64,000 bases of DNA from Fabrea salina (lineage: Eukaryota; Ciliophora; Heterotrichea; Heterotrichida; Fabreidae): NCBI GenBank assembly GCA_022984795.1, contig JALIHJ010000029.1, positions 186,001 through 250,000 of the forward strand, given 5' to 3'. Positions 1 to 9,824 of this stretch are shown here, one piece after another. The translations under genes and the position numbers were made by a program. The notes under the pieces were generated by a model that was not told the origin of the DNA, ran no database searches, and saw only the letters and a list, made by a program, of their open reading frames with translations. Within the stretch, counting starts at the first letter, position 1; every line of letters starts with the position of its first letter.

Positions 1-2931
1 TCTGCAAAGTATATTTGGTACTTCAAAGACTTCTTAGCAATAAACAGTACAGAGTCTTCAAAAGGGTTATGCAACATAGCACTTTTAAAGTTGTAGTTTA
101 TGTATTGTCTGTTCTCTTTGTGTACAAGCTTCAAAAAACTTTTAACGCAGAAAAGGTTCATTGTGCTGCAAACAGCATTGATAGCTTCTGGCACGTAAAA
201 AAACTTTACAAGTTTGTTTTTGGTTTTAAAGTGCTCAACTAAGCCTTTAAAAATCACAACTCTTGACTGGAAGTTGCTTAGTTCCCACTGCTTCAGTTTG
301 TTCTTTTCAGTGTCTTGGTAAGTAGCAAGTCCTATAATTGACTGCAGAAAAACCTTAGTTTTAAGTTTAGGTTTCAAAGACATCAGGGCTTCAAAGCACC
401 TTAAGTTAACTGACTTACAAACGTCTATAAGTACTTCCTCAGTAACAGAGTCCACTCTGTAGAACCTGGAGAGTCCCTGCAAGGCGTTTTCAAATAGCTC
501 TTCGCAGTCCTCAAAGTAGCACAGGTAGCACAGGATGTCTTTTCTGCAGATATTTAGTTTTTTAATACTAGAAAACAAGCCCTGGTTTTCCTGGAGTGTT
601 TGTTTTTGCTTTTTTTCAAAGTTACTCAGCACCAATCTAAGAGTTTTGTCTGGGTAAAAGTTTTCAAGAAACAGTTTCAAACACTTTAAACAGCAACTGT
701 TCAAAAGGGACTTTGAATGGGGTTCTTTAATTCTGTCTAGGAAGTCACTGATCTCTTGGGGTTCTTTAAGGCTTAAAGTGTTGCACAGACCTTTGTAGAA
801 CGAACTTAGTACCTGGTGTTTGTGGGTTTTAACTAAGAATGTCAGGGTGTTTTGAACTAACTTTTGGTTCAGTAGTAACTGGGTGTTCCAGAGTTTTTCA
901 GACTTTAAAACGTGTTCTAGAAGGAACAGCAACTTAAGTTCACTCGATATCATCAACATAGCCAAGGCAGTGTCAAAGTCCAGCACCCTAACTTTAGTGA
1001 GGTTTTCGAATCCCTGAGTTGTCTGGTTTTTTGAAAACAAAGTAAGCTGCTGCCTTTAGAGTTGTTTGGGGGTCTGGAGTGGCTTTTAAGAGCTTCGTGA
1101 GTATAAGGTTGTTCGGACACTTACTTGTTAAAGCTGAAAACAAAAAGGAGTTCTTGGAGACTTTAAGTGCGTCTTTCGTGATTGAGAATTCTAAGAAGTT
1201 TAGGTTTTCGCTTATTTCTGGGTGCTCTTCTGAGTCGTTCAATTCAGGGTACTTAGAGTAGCTAAGTAAATACTCAGGGTGTTCTACTGTATGCTTCCTA
1301 GCTTTGCTAACTATTTTAGGACAGTAAAGGGCTAGAAAGCACTTTTCTTTGCCTTTTGAAATGCAGTACTGAACAGTGTTTAGGTAAAAAGTGTTTAGTA
1401 AGTTGTCAGACTCGTGAACTCTGAGTTGGGGGTTAAAGTACACACTCAGAATGCTTGAAACTGCTTGGTGGTTGTCTGAGTCAATACATTTATGCAAGAA
1501 ACTAGTTAAGTTGTAGAGGTAGTTGTTGTAGCTTTGGTACTTGCTAAATATTAAGTCACTGAACTTGCTGCAAAGCACTTCTAAGGACTTGCTTTCAACG
1601 TTACTGGGCAAGTTACTGAATTCAAACTCCCCGTACTGGCACTTCTGGTTCGTGGTTTCAATGTTTTGGCAGTAAAACTTGATTTCGGTAGTTCGAATTG
1701 CTTCAGTGAGTTCAAAACCTGAAGCAAATGCATAGTTAAGTGGGTGTTCTCCACTACTTGTAGGAGTGTTTATGTTCAGGTCTTCTTGAATTAGAAACAG
1801 GAACTTTTCAACAGACTTCGAGTCTACAGCAGCTTCAAAGGGATTCACTGGGAACTTTACCTTTAACCTTTTGCTTAAGTACCTTTTCACTGAGTCTCCT
1901 CTGACTTTAAGTTCTTGGTAAAGGCTTTCGTCAAGGGTGTCTTTGAAAGGCTGGAACTTGCCTCCGCTTTGAGTTAAGTGGATGTTTAGTTCAGGAAAAA
2001 AGTTTTTGTGAACTTGAATCACTTTTTTAATTACTTCGAGTGAGCACATTTGGATGCTTAGACTTAACACAGTTTCACCTAAGAAGTTGACTACTCTAAG
2101 CATGCTTTTTAGGGTTTCTGGAGTTTTTTCCAAGAAGCTGTTGAGAACTTTAACTTTGGCAGTTTCTTTAACTTGGGGATTTTTCATTAAGTAGTGCAGA
2201 GGAGTGTTTGCTCTTGAGTCTGTTAAAAAGCAGTGTTTGGGTATAAGCAAGTCAACTCTTCGAGGCAGGTCACTTAAACTTGACTTAAGAACTTTAGTTA
2301 ACACAGATTCGTTTTCAAAGTCTTGCTTTCCAACAGACTCCCAGTTAAGCTTTGCGAACCTTTTCAAGCAAGCAAACCTAGCATTTAAAAACATGTCTAA
2401 AGCAAAGGAGTACCCTAGTCCTTCGACAGTCCAAACTTTGTCTTCGAGTTCTTTAAGCCACTTTTCTTCAAGCATGCTTGGCTGGCCTTTGTTGACCTTC
2501 TTCAAAACATACTCTCTGAACTTGGTTGTTTTGGAAACCTGACTTACAAACTCAGTCACTTCGGAAACTCTCCTTATGACAAGGAATGATTTTTTAAACG
2601 AGGAGTTTTCTAAAGCAAGTTGGTAGACGCTTCTGTGGGTCTTATCTTCAAGCTGGAACCACTCAAGACGGTCTCCTATTACTTCCAGGAGTTCTTTGAC
2701 CCTTCCTTTCAAAGCTAAGAAATGCAAAGGAGTTTTTCCTGTTAAGTCTCCTTGGCAAAGCATAGACTCCTGAATAACTTGACTGAACTTAGGCAAGTAG
2801 TGTCTCTGCAAAAGGTAGTGAGCAATGTTCAGTCCCAGGTTGTCGGTTCCAAGTGGCAAAGAGTTTTCTAAGTAGTTGAAAAGTTCAGACTCTGTCGGGT
2901 TAGAGTAAAAAAACTCAACAAATTCTTCCAT
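1..2931 (-). CDS. Ankyrin-repeat-type protein, 3' part off the left edge
   Basis: A long protein of at least about 970 aa whose C-terminus lies beyond the left edge. Ankyrin-type signatures are visible: a GKTPLHFLALKGR block near residue 70, an ANTPLHYLM block in the middle, and weaker helix pairs such as CLKCLKLFLEN and LRCFEALMSLKP in the part encoded by 1-990. No transmembrane segment is visible. The start is placed at the ATG at 2931 rather than 24 codons upstream because the divergent gene begins at 2940. The frame changes by one base near the T6 run at 1027-1032 (A6 on the coding strand): one A fewer joins both halves smoothly, and beyond it the frame stays open to base 1. A 16-nt GT..AG intron at 1023-1038 (GTTTTCAAAAAACCAG) would also join them but lacks the GTAA start of the other introns. 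Function unknown; a scaffold or channel N-terminus is possible. Confidence 0.75.
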
Positions 2932-2939
2932 TATAGTAA
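2932..2939. promoter_or_regulatory. 8-bp divergent spacer TATAGTAA
   Basis: These eight bases are the only sequence between two divergent start codons (ATG at 2931 on minus, ATG at 2940 on plus). They read TATAGTAA toward the right gene and TTACTATA toward the left gene. The spacer at 58512-58518 is the same motif minus one base. Any promoter must either be this element or lie inside coding sequence. The regulatory role is inferred. Confidence 0.45.
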
Positions 2940-5900
2940 ATGGTTTTTCTTTTGAGTTTGCTTGTTTTGTGCAGAGCTTGCTCAATGGAAGCTGCTGCTC
3001 CAAGAAGACTCCAAACAGGCACCATAGAGCTTGGAAAAGTCACCCTTGAAGGAACTGACGAACATGGAAATGGCATCTCTAGAACAGTTAGCTTTTCCCA
3101 AGAACTATCAGACCCAGTTGTAGTCTGCATGGTTGCTACGTATAATGACCCCCGCTCAGTTATTTGCAGAATTAAAAGCATTACTTCTTCAGGGTTTGAT
3201 TTACTTTTAGAGGAACTCCACAAACCCAAAGAATCAGGCAACCACTCTCAAGAAGAAGTGACTTACATGGCAGTGGACTTAAGCAATCTGCCTCACGATG
3301 TACAAGCTGGGAAAATAGAACTTACCGGGATTAAGCAATTTCAGGATATTAACTTTGAAAGTATTTACTCTGCAGAACCCTGCTTTTTTGCTTCTATTCA
3401 AACATACAGCAATCAAAAGTCACCTCTTGTAGTGATTAAAAAGGTCGAAAATAACCAATTTACAATTGGACTTGACGAGTATTATGACAACTACTTGTCT
3501 GGCGATGTTTCTGCACTGGTAGGGTGGATTGCTATTCCAAAAGGAAGTTACAACTTTGGGTTTCATGCTGAATTTGATAGAACTGGGTATGCAGTTAACC
3601 ACGACAAAACAGTCTACACAACAACTTACATGGTTAAAGAAATGGGTGTTCTGGGCACTATGATTAGTTTTAGAGGTGGTGATGATGGATATGTAAGGGG
3701 GTACTCTAGTGAAAATAGCAACGAAGTAGCTTTCCACATTGAAGAAGACCAACTAAACAACAATGACAGAGAACATTCAATTCAAGAAGAGGTTTCGTGG
3801 GTCGCATTTTCCACTTACAACTGCTTTTTCATAGAAGGAGTATGTCAAGACATATGCCCAACTGGGTTTCCAGAAGACTGCCAAAAGTCAGACACATTAA
3901 TATTTCACTTAACTTTAGACGCCATTCAAGACACAGTAACTTACCAAGGAATCTCTGTTACAACTGGAGAAGATGGATTCTTTTACCCTGAGTATAGACT
4001 GACAGACCCCAGAGCAGCCTTTGGAAGAGGGTACTATTTTACAGGAACTTCTTACATGACTTTTTCTTCTGGGTTTGTTCTTGCTCCTAGCTTTGTTATT
4101 GCAGCTTGGATAAAGCCTGATTCAGTTACTAGCAGCCAAACACTGTTTTCTAAGGTTGCAAGTGGAGATGAATTTATTGACTTTGCAATAAGCAGTGGAA
4201 AACTAGTTTTAAAGTTGCTTTTGGCAAACGGAAAAGGTTTCATAGTTTATTCAGACCATTCAGTAAATATTGAATCTTGGAACTTAGTTTACTTCAGAGG
4301 ATATATTGATAACACCTACGGAGTAACTCTAGTGGTGAACGGAGAGCAAACTTCAACAAACAGCATCTACAAGTCTTGGTATTACGACACTCAGTTGGAC
4401 TACCAAGTTACTATAGGCACAAACCAGTTGTCTAGTCAAAAATATTTTAAGGGCTTTTTGTACGAACTAAAAATTTACAACGGGGAATACTTCGCTGACG
4501 ATTTAATCTCTTCAAACTGTGGAGAATGTGACTACTGCCCCCAACCTGGCAACTGCATAGTGCTTTGTGGTCTTAGTGAGTTCTGGAACGGATCTGCTTG
4601 CGAACCTTGTGAAGATTACTGTGAAAATGGCTGTGTGACTCTAGGAACCTGCAACCTTTGTGAAGACAAGCTTTGTTACAGATGTACAAGCTTCACAGGT
4701 AGTTGCACTGAGTGCACAACAAACGCTTCAATGACTTCAGGGATTTGTGAGTGCGACTCTGGGTACTATCCTGACGTAGATGAGTGTAAAGTTTGCATTC
4801 AACAAGAAATAAGTGCTTACTACTCAAAGAATTACCTCAACCTAACTATTGAGTCTTCAGAACCTATTCAAGAATCAAAGTGTACTGAAGTGTTTTCGAG
4901 TGCAGCAATTAGTAGTTTTGGACAAGGTCATGAGTGCTTGTTTTCCTTTTATAAAGTGACTGTTGTACTCGGAAACAACTTCGCTGCTTTGGACTCAGTA
5001 GTACTTAAGAGTTTATATAGCAACAATACAGTATGCGGCTTCTATGAAAACCAAATAGAAGTTCAAATAGAAAAACCCCCTGTGCCAAAACCTGTTGCCC
5101 AACTTGAAACTCCTAGCACGGTACTTAAGTGCCAAAACTTAATTGCTACAAGCAAGTCTTACCAAGAGAACTTTCTTTACAAGTGGACTTTAGAAGGCAA
5201 CTCTGCTCTGAGCAAGTACAACCTAGACTTCTCTTTTGCAAGTCAAATACAAATAAACAGTAACGACCTGACTGAAGGACTAGTCAGCATCACTATGGAG
5301 GTTAAAAACGTTTTAGGTGAAGTTGTTTCTACAACTAACTCAGTAGAGGTTTCAGCAAGCTTGATAGTTAACATAGACAGATCTGAATTCCAAGTTAAAC
5401 GCCCAGACTCCCTTAGTATTTCAGTGCCAGTTTCTACATGCGAGGAATCCGCTTTTTTAGAGTATTTTTGGAAAGTTACCTCAATCTCCAACAACCTTAC
5501 TGCTTTTGAAGAGGAATCTTTTTGGGCCAGCCAAAAGTCCTCTGGTCACTTGTACATTGGAGCTTACTCACTTCCTGGGTTAAGTGAAGTAGAGTTCCAA
5601 GTAGAGGTTAAGAACACTCTGTACAGTTTGAAGGGAGAAGCTTCTTTTCTAGTTAAGGTGCTGCCTTCTGTTCCCAAGTTGTTTGTTGACACTGCTGACG
5701 GAAACCACGGAGTCTCCCAAGTTCTTAGAATAGGCGCTGACCGGTCTTATGACCCAGATGGGTTCCAGCTTTTGTTTGAGTGGAACTGCAGTTCTGGAAC
5801 TAATAGCTGCTCCAGTCTGATTTCTAACACCTCTAGTCCTGTGTGTGAAGTTCTGCCTAACTTAATGCAGCCACAGGTCACTTATGCTTTTACAGTCAAA

Positions 5901-8252
5901 GCACTCAAGTCTTTCGATCCTTCAATTTACACAACCACAACTATTAGAATCACAGCTACTCAAGAAACTGTTCCACAAGTTAAGTTTTACCAAAAAAACC
6001 TAGACGGAAACATAGCTAACCCTCAAAAAGCCGTGAGGATTCTAGCTTTGTTCGAAGCCGACTACAAGTTTCTCTGGAGCAAATCTAAAGGAGGAAGTTT
6101 GGTCTATGACTCAGCTATAGACTCGCCCAACTTAGTTATAAGAGAGGGCTCCCTGGACCCAGGAGACACTTACACTATTCAGGTAGAAGTCGACTCATAC
6201 CCCTTCTTTTGGACTTTTTACGTAAACAAGCCACCTGGACCAGGGGCATTCACAGTTACTCCTTCCAAAGGAACTGAGCTCAGCACTGTCTTTAAATTCC
6301 AAGCTAGTAACTGGACAGACCCTGAAAACCACATTCCTCTTACTTACTCTTTTGGAGTGCTTTCAGAAACTCAGACTTTAAGTTTGAGTTCCAAAAACAC
6401 TTCTGCTTTCCTCTACAGCAAACTGCCTTATTTAGGAAAGAACCTAAAAGCTTATGTAGAAGTTTACGACTCTTACGCAACTAAGTCTGAACTAGAGTTC
6501 CCAATACAAGTGGAAATCTCTGAGAACTTTCAAGAACAAAAAGTTGTAGAGGATTTAAAAAATCAACTGGCTAACTCTAATTTTCTAGACATTCCTCAGC
6601 ACGCCAACTCTGCCCTGCAAGCCACTATCAACAGAGAACTGATCTCAGACCACAACTCTAGCTACTACCAAGAAGTTATAGACTTAAGTGTAGGTGCAGC
6701 TAAGGACTACATAGACTCCTTCAACGAAGTAAGCACGCAAACTGCTAGCAACGTGCTAGGAATTCTTAAGTCCTGCTCACTAAACCCTCGAGTCAACACT
6801 CCTGCAAACTTGCAAAAGTTCCAAAGCGTATTTAAAAAACTTGCAGACACAATAGACCCTTTTGAAATCACAGACCAGCTTACAGAAGAATTCTTAGAAG
6901 TTTGCGAAAACAACTTAGCAGAAAGCAACCCCAATGAAAAAACTCTAACACTAGAAATAGTCAACGACAACATTAACGCAGTCAACTCTAAGATTTTCAA
7001 GGAAATGAAACACACAGAAGTTAAGAACTTTTTCAAAGAAAAAATACAAATGAGTTTAGGGTCCTACAATGCTCAAAGCTTGAATTCTAAAAACATCTCA
7101 GTAGACACTGCTTCAGTTCAGTTTTCTAACAATATTTCTAGCACCCTACTTTCTACTCAATACGGAGTCTCAGTAAGCCTTATTCCTGTGAGCGCCGAAA
7201 ACTACTCTTCCATACTCAGTGTTGAATTAATAGGCCAAGCAACCTCCAACTCACCCATTAAACTCAGAATTCCAATTTCCAACCCTTCACAAGACCTAGA
7301 GTGCCAGCAACTTTACCAAAGCATTTGGGAAACCAAAGACTGCAAACTAACTAACCACCAAGACACCTTTGCAGAGTGCGAGTGCAAAAACCCATCAGTG
7401 TTCAGCGTTGCTTTTTCCTCAGCAGTGGACACTTTCACCGATAACAACTTTGATGAAACCTTGGACTTAAGCAACCTCCAAAAATTAAAGTCTGACACCT
7501 TAGGGATTTACTTCTGTGGAGTTGAGATTTTCCTCTACGTAGTGATGCTTATGTGGTCGTGCAAACTTGACTACGACAAACAAGAAACCCCTAAAGCCAG
7601 AAGTAACTGTAAAAGAGCAACCAACACTGAACTAAACGAAAACTATATTGTGGACACTTCCAACAGAACTGGTGTTGAAACTCCTGTTAACACTGCAAGA
7701 GATTACTCAATACCCAAAACCAAAGACTTGATCCAGACTTTCAAAGAAAAACACGAAGTTTTGAGTATCTTTTACTTGGATGACAAAGACAAACCCAGAG
7801 TTGTCAGGTCAACTTTTTTGGCAACAAAACTTTTAGGAGACATGTACTTGATAGGGTTGTTTTACAGGGGCGAAAGCGACTCTGAGGACTCTGAGTTCTG
7901 GGCCACAGTGACAGAGTACTCTTGGAGGGACTTTTGGGTGTTGGTTTTTTCAAACGTTATTATGCTTGTGGTCTTTTTGGTTCTTAAGATTTCTTTTAAG
8001 CTTAGGAAAAAGTACTCCCAGAACCAGTGTAAGAAGTGCCTTGTAACTACTTTGGGACTGGTAGTGTCTTGGGTCTTGATGGCTTACTTCTGCTGGTCCA
8101 TAGTAGTGTTTTCAGCAGTGTTTGACAAAAAAGTTAACTACAAGTGGATTTTTAACTCTGGGATTGACTACTTCTCTGAAGTTCTGTTGTTTTCTTTCGT
8201 CAGAATTCTGATTACTCTGGGCTTCAAAAAGCTGTTCTCTGATGAAGAATAA
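2940..8252 (+). CDS. Polycystin/REJ-like multidomain surface protein with GPS-like site and C-terminal TMs
   Basis: 1,770 aa. The N-terminus is a signal peptide (MVFLLSLLVLCRACS). Residues about 25-200 hold two H-type-lectin-like beta domains, recognised by the QTG..., V.F...L..P.V and GFDL pattern. Residues about 320-520 look like a LamG/concanavalin fold, and about 525-620 is a Cys-rich furin/GCC2-GCC3-like stretch. A long PKD/REJ-type region follows, then a Cys-containing GPS-like site near residue 1479 (ECECKNPSVFS). One TM lies near 1521-1541 and about four more between 1650 and 1765. This layout is typical of large ciliate REJ/polycystin-1-related proteins. It probably acts at the cell surface in adhesion or sensing, but the ligand is unknown. 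The start ATG is 8 bp from the divergent neighbour; the stop is TAA. Confidence 0.8.
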   Translation: MVFLLSLLVLCRACSMEAAAPRRLQTGTIELGKVTLEGTDEHGNGISRTVSFSQELSDPVVVCMVATYNDPRSVICRIKSITSSGFDLLLEELHKPKESGNHSQEEVTYMAVDLSNLPHDVQAGKIELTGIKQFQDINFESIYSAEPCFFASIQTYSNQKSPLVVIKKVENNQFTIGLDEYYDNYLSGDVSALVGWIAIPKGSYNFGFHAEFDRTGYAVNHDKTVYTTTYMVKEMGVLGTMISFRGGDDGYVRGYSSENSNEVAFHIEEDQLNNNDREHSIQEEVSWVAFSTYNCFFIEGVCQDICPTGFPEDCQKSDTLIFHLTLDAIQDTVTYQGISVTTGEDGFFYPEYRLTDPRAAFGRGYYFTGTSYMTFSSGFVLAPSFVIAAWIKPDSVTSSQTLFSKVASGDEFIDFAISSGKLVLKLLLANGKGFIVYSDHSVNIESWNLVYFRGYIDNTYGVTLVVNGEQTSTNSIYKSWYYDTQLDYQVTIGTNQLSSQKYFKGFLYELKIYNGEYFADDLISSNCGECDYCPQPGNCIVLCGLSEFWNGSACEPCEDYCENGCVTLGTCNLCEDKLCYRCTSFTGSCTECTTNASMTSGICECDSGYYPDVDECKVCIQQEISAYYSKNYLNLTIESSEPIQESKCTEVFSSAAISSFGQGHECLFSFYKVTVVLGNNFAALDSVVLKSLYSNNTVCGFYENQIEVQIEKPPVPKPVAQLETPSTVLKCQNLIATSKSYQENFLYKWTLEGNSALSKYNLDFSFASQIQINSNDLTEGLVSITMEVKNVLGEVVSTTNSVEVSASLIVNIDRSEFQVKRPDSLSISVPVSTCEESAFLEYFWKVTSISNNLTAFEEESFWASQKSSGHLYIGAYSLPGLSEVEFQVEVKNTLYSLKGEASFLVKVLPSVPKLFVDTADGNHGVSQVLRIGADRSYDPDGFQLLFEWNCSSGTNSCSSLISNTSSPVCEVLPNLMQPQVTYAFTVKALKSFDPSIYTTTTIRITATQETVPQVKFYQKNLDGNIANPQKAVRILALFEADYKFLWSKSKGGSLVYDSAIDSPNLVIREGSLDPGDTYTIQVEVDSYPFFWTFYVNKPPGPGAFTVTPSKGTELSTVFKFQASNWTDPENHIPLTYSFGVLSETQTLSLSSKNTSAFLYSKLPYLGKNLKAYVEVYDSYATKSELEFPIQVEISENFQEQKVVEDLKNQLANSNFLDIPQHANSALQATINRELISDHNSSYYQEVIDLSVGAAKDYIDSFNEVSTQTASNVLGILKSCSLNPRVNTPANLQKFQSVFKKLADTIDPFEITDQLTEEFLEVCENNLAESNPNEKTLTLEIVNDNINAVNSKIFKEMKHTEVKNFFKEKIQMSLGSYNAQSLNSKNISVDTASVQFSNNISSTLLSTQYGVSVSLIPVSAENYSSILSVELIGQATSNSPIKLRIPISNPSQDLECQQLYQSIWETKDCKLTNHQDTFAECECKNPSVFSVAFSSAVDTFTDNNFDETLDLSNLQKLKSDTLGIYFCGVEIFLYVVMLMWSCKLDYDKQETPKARSNCKRATNTELNENYIVDTSNRTGVETPVNTARDYSIPKTKDLIQTFKEKHEVLSIFYLDDKDKPRVVRSTFLATKLLGDMYLIGLFYRGESDSEDSEFWATVTEYSWRDFWVLVFSNVIMLVVFLVLKISFKLRKKYSQNQCKKCLVTTLGLVVSWVLMAYFCWSIVVFSAVFDKKVNYKWIFNSGIDYFSEVLLFSFVRILITLGFKKLFSDEE

Positions 8253-8367
8253 GTTTAAGTGATAGAATAAATCTTTAGTTTTTAACTAAATGAAGCCATC
8301 TTTATTACAGAGTTTTAGAGTGTAAGTAGAAGTCAGTACTTTAAAGAAATCCATAAGTGGTTAAGCC
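8253..8367. other. Intergenic, 115 nt, convergent
   Basis: Sequence between the 3' ends of two convergent genes. It is one of the longest spacers in the window. I see no gene or clear structure in it. Confidence 0.5.
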
Positions 8368-9561
8368 TTAAAAAAGAAGTTGGAGGACTGATAGAATCAG
8401 TAGCATGCAGAGGTTGGAGGCAATGCTGTCGTCTTGAATGGTCTTATTGAGCGAATAATAAATAGGAGCAAGAGTCTTGACAACTGTTTCGTCTGCACCT
8501 TTTATGTATTGATAGTTTGATGCTAAAATGTGGTAATAGTTGAAGTAATTAGTGAAATTATTGCTTGCATAGTCGTTGACACATGCTATAGTAACGTAAG
8601 TATTGCAGTTCTTAGCTTGACTTGAAAGCAACCATTCCTTAAGGAGTTGTCTATACTTTACCCTATAAGCATCACCTTCAGATAAAGAGCAGTGTTTTTT
8701 GCCACTAAGTCCGCATTGACAAACCTCGGAAAACTCGTCAGTGGTCTTGCAGTCATCATTTGTTTTTCATTCAGCTGCTGGATTCACGCTTTGTGGAGGA
8801 TCTTTGCATTCCCACATTAGTGAAGAATTAGCACTTGGATCTGCATAAAAACTCTCACAACAAATTCCAGCACCACTATCTAGAGAGTCAGGTCCGCTCT
8901 GCTTATTGAATTTGAACTTGGATCCGTTCTTCAAAGAACCCACTTTTATGCACTTACCATTGGCACATGTAAGGCCATTCTGGCATTGGTAGGGGTAGCT
9001 GCAGACATTTCCTTCTTGGTACTGCTTTACACACTCCAGAGTGTTATTTCCTTGATTTTTAGCAAAAAGGCCTGGATCACAAGCTTGCTCTCCAACTAAC
9101 AGAGTCTTAGTGAATGTATATCCCAGATCGTAGCCCTTACAAACTCCATTTGTGCAGTTTCCAAGAAGGCAATCTGAGGCTCCTCTACATTTTGAGCCTG
9201 GGTAGGAAAGTGGAGCATATTCCAGCGAAGGCAAACTTTTAGCACAGTAACTGTCTTTATCAGTCATTATCTTAACGTAATCATCTGAGGTATCGTTGTT
9301 CATGCAAGTAGTAGACCCAGTGCAAACCGAAGTGTCTACTGTGTAAGTGTTGCCTACCAAGTGTCCACATACAGTACCATTTGACTGGACCTTCCCTAGG
9401 ATATATTGATGGCATTCACCTTGGTCCAAAGAAGTTACCAAATTTTCGTAAGCACTCTCTAGCGAGTAGCCTCCTCTTAACTCGTGCACAGTTTTGCGAG
9501 TAACTTCTGCTCCTAAACCGAATAGAGCTAGCAAGCAAATACCCAAAAAGGATTTAACCAT
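8368..9561 (-). CDS. Cys-rich secreted or GPI-anchored protein with an in-frame TGA
   Basis: The frame runs 397 codons from the ATG at 9561 to a TAA at 8370-8368 and is interrupted once, by TGA at 8769-8767. The N-terminus is a signal peptide (MVKSFLGICLLALFGLG). The body is rich in paired cysteines, for example CRGASDCLLGNCTNGVC and CSYPYQCQNGLTC, a pattern like Dickkopf/EGF-type Cys-rich repeats of ciliate surface proteins. After the TGA the frame continues with more Cys pairs and ends in a hydrophobic tail (CMLLILSVLQLLF) typical of a GPI-attachment signal. That the downstream part keeps cysteines and a sensible C-terminus argues that it is still translated. No 15-nt GT..AG intron removes the TGA. 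Alternatives are a nonsense mutation, a sequencing error, or UGA read as an amino acid. No specific function is assigned. Confidence 0.7.
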
Positions 9562-9719
9562 TTATTCGGCCACTTAAGCCAAGGATTCAAGAGTCCGCAA
9601 ATATGGAGAGTCTTTTAGGGTCTTAGGGATTATACAAGCATAACTATATGGGTTTTGGGCTTTTAAAAGTTTGGCATCCAGCTATAAAAAGTGATTTTTA
9701 ATTTTCTCAACAACCTAAA

Positions 9720-9824
9720 ATGGCGTCTAGGAGGTATACCCAGAAGTTGGGAATAAGTTACTGGAACCGTATTAACTTCAATAACTTCCTCCAATTGTTT
9801 CTACACTTAATTAACTACTCCTAA
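9720..9824 (+). CDS. Possible 34-aa small protein
   Basis: A 34-codon frame starting MASRRYTQKLGISYWN and ending in a hydrophobic stretch (FLQLFLHLINYS). The ATG sits in the usual context (CTAAAATGG), and its TAA at 9822-9824 directly abuts the reverse-strand stop of the WD40 gene at 9825-9827. The same TAA-TTA junction occurs between two certain genes at 20711-20716. The product would be a small, basic, single-helix membrane or mitochondrial protein. The rest of the 9562-9824 spacer shows no other gene. It could be a chance frame; no homology is recognised. Confidence 0.35.
   Translation: MASRRYTQKLGISYWNRINFNNFLQLFLHLINYS

Noticed and set aside
15-242. Plus-strand 75-codon frame at the left edge
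   Set aside because: It lies opposite the continuing ankyrin-type frame, which is open from 1 to about 1030 on the minus strand.
8767-8820. 15-nt intron removing the in-frame TGA
   Set aside because: No GT..AG pair of 15 or 16 nt spans the TGA; the only GT..AG stretches nearby are 10 and 13 nt and do not include it.
9570-9625. tRNA-like pieces (GGCC...TTAAG.., GGATTCAAGAGTCC) between two genes
   Set aside because: The anticodon stem does not pair as a 5-bp stem with a 7-nt loop, there is no T-arm, and no acceptor stem could be formed.
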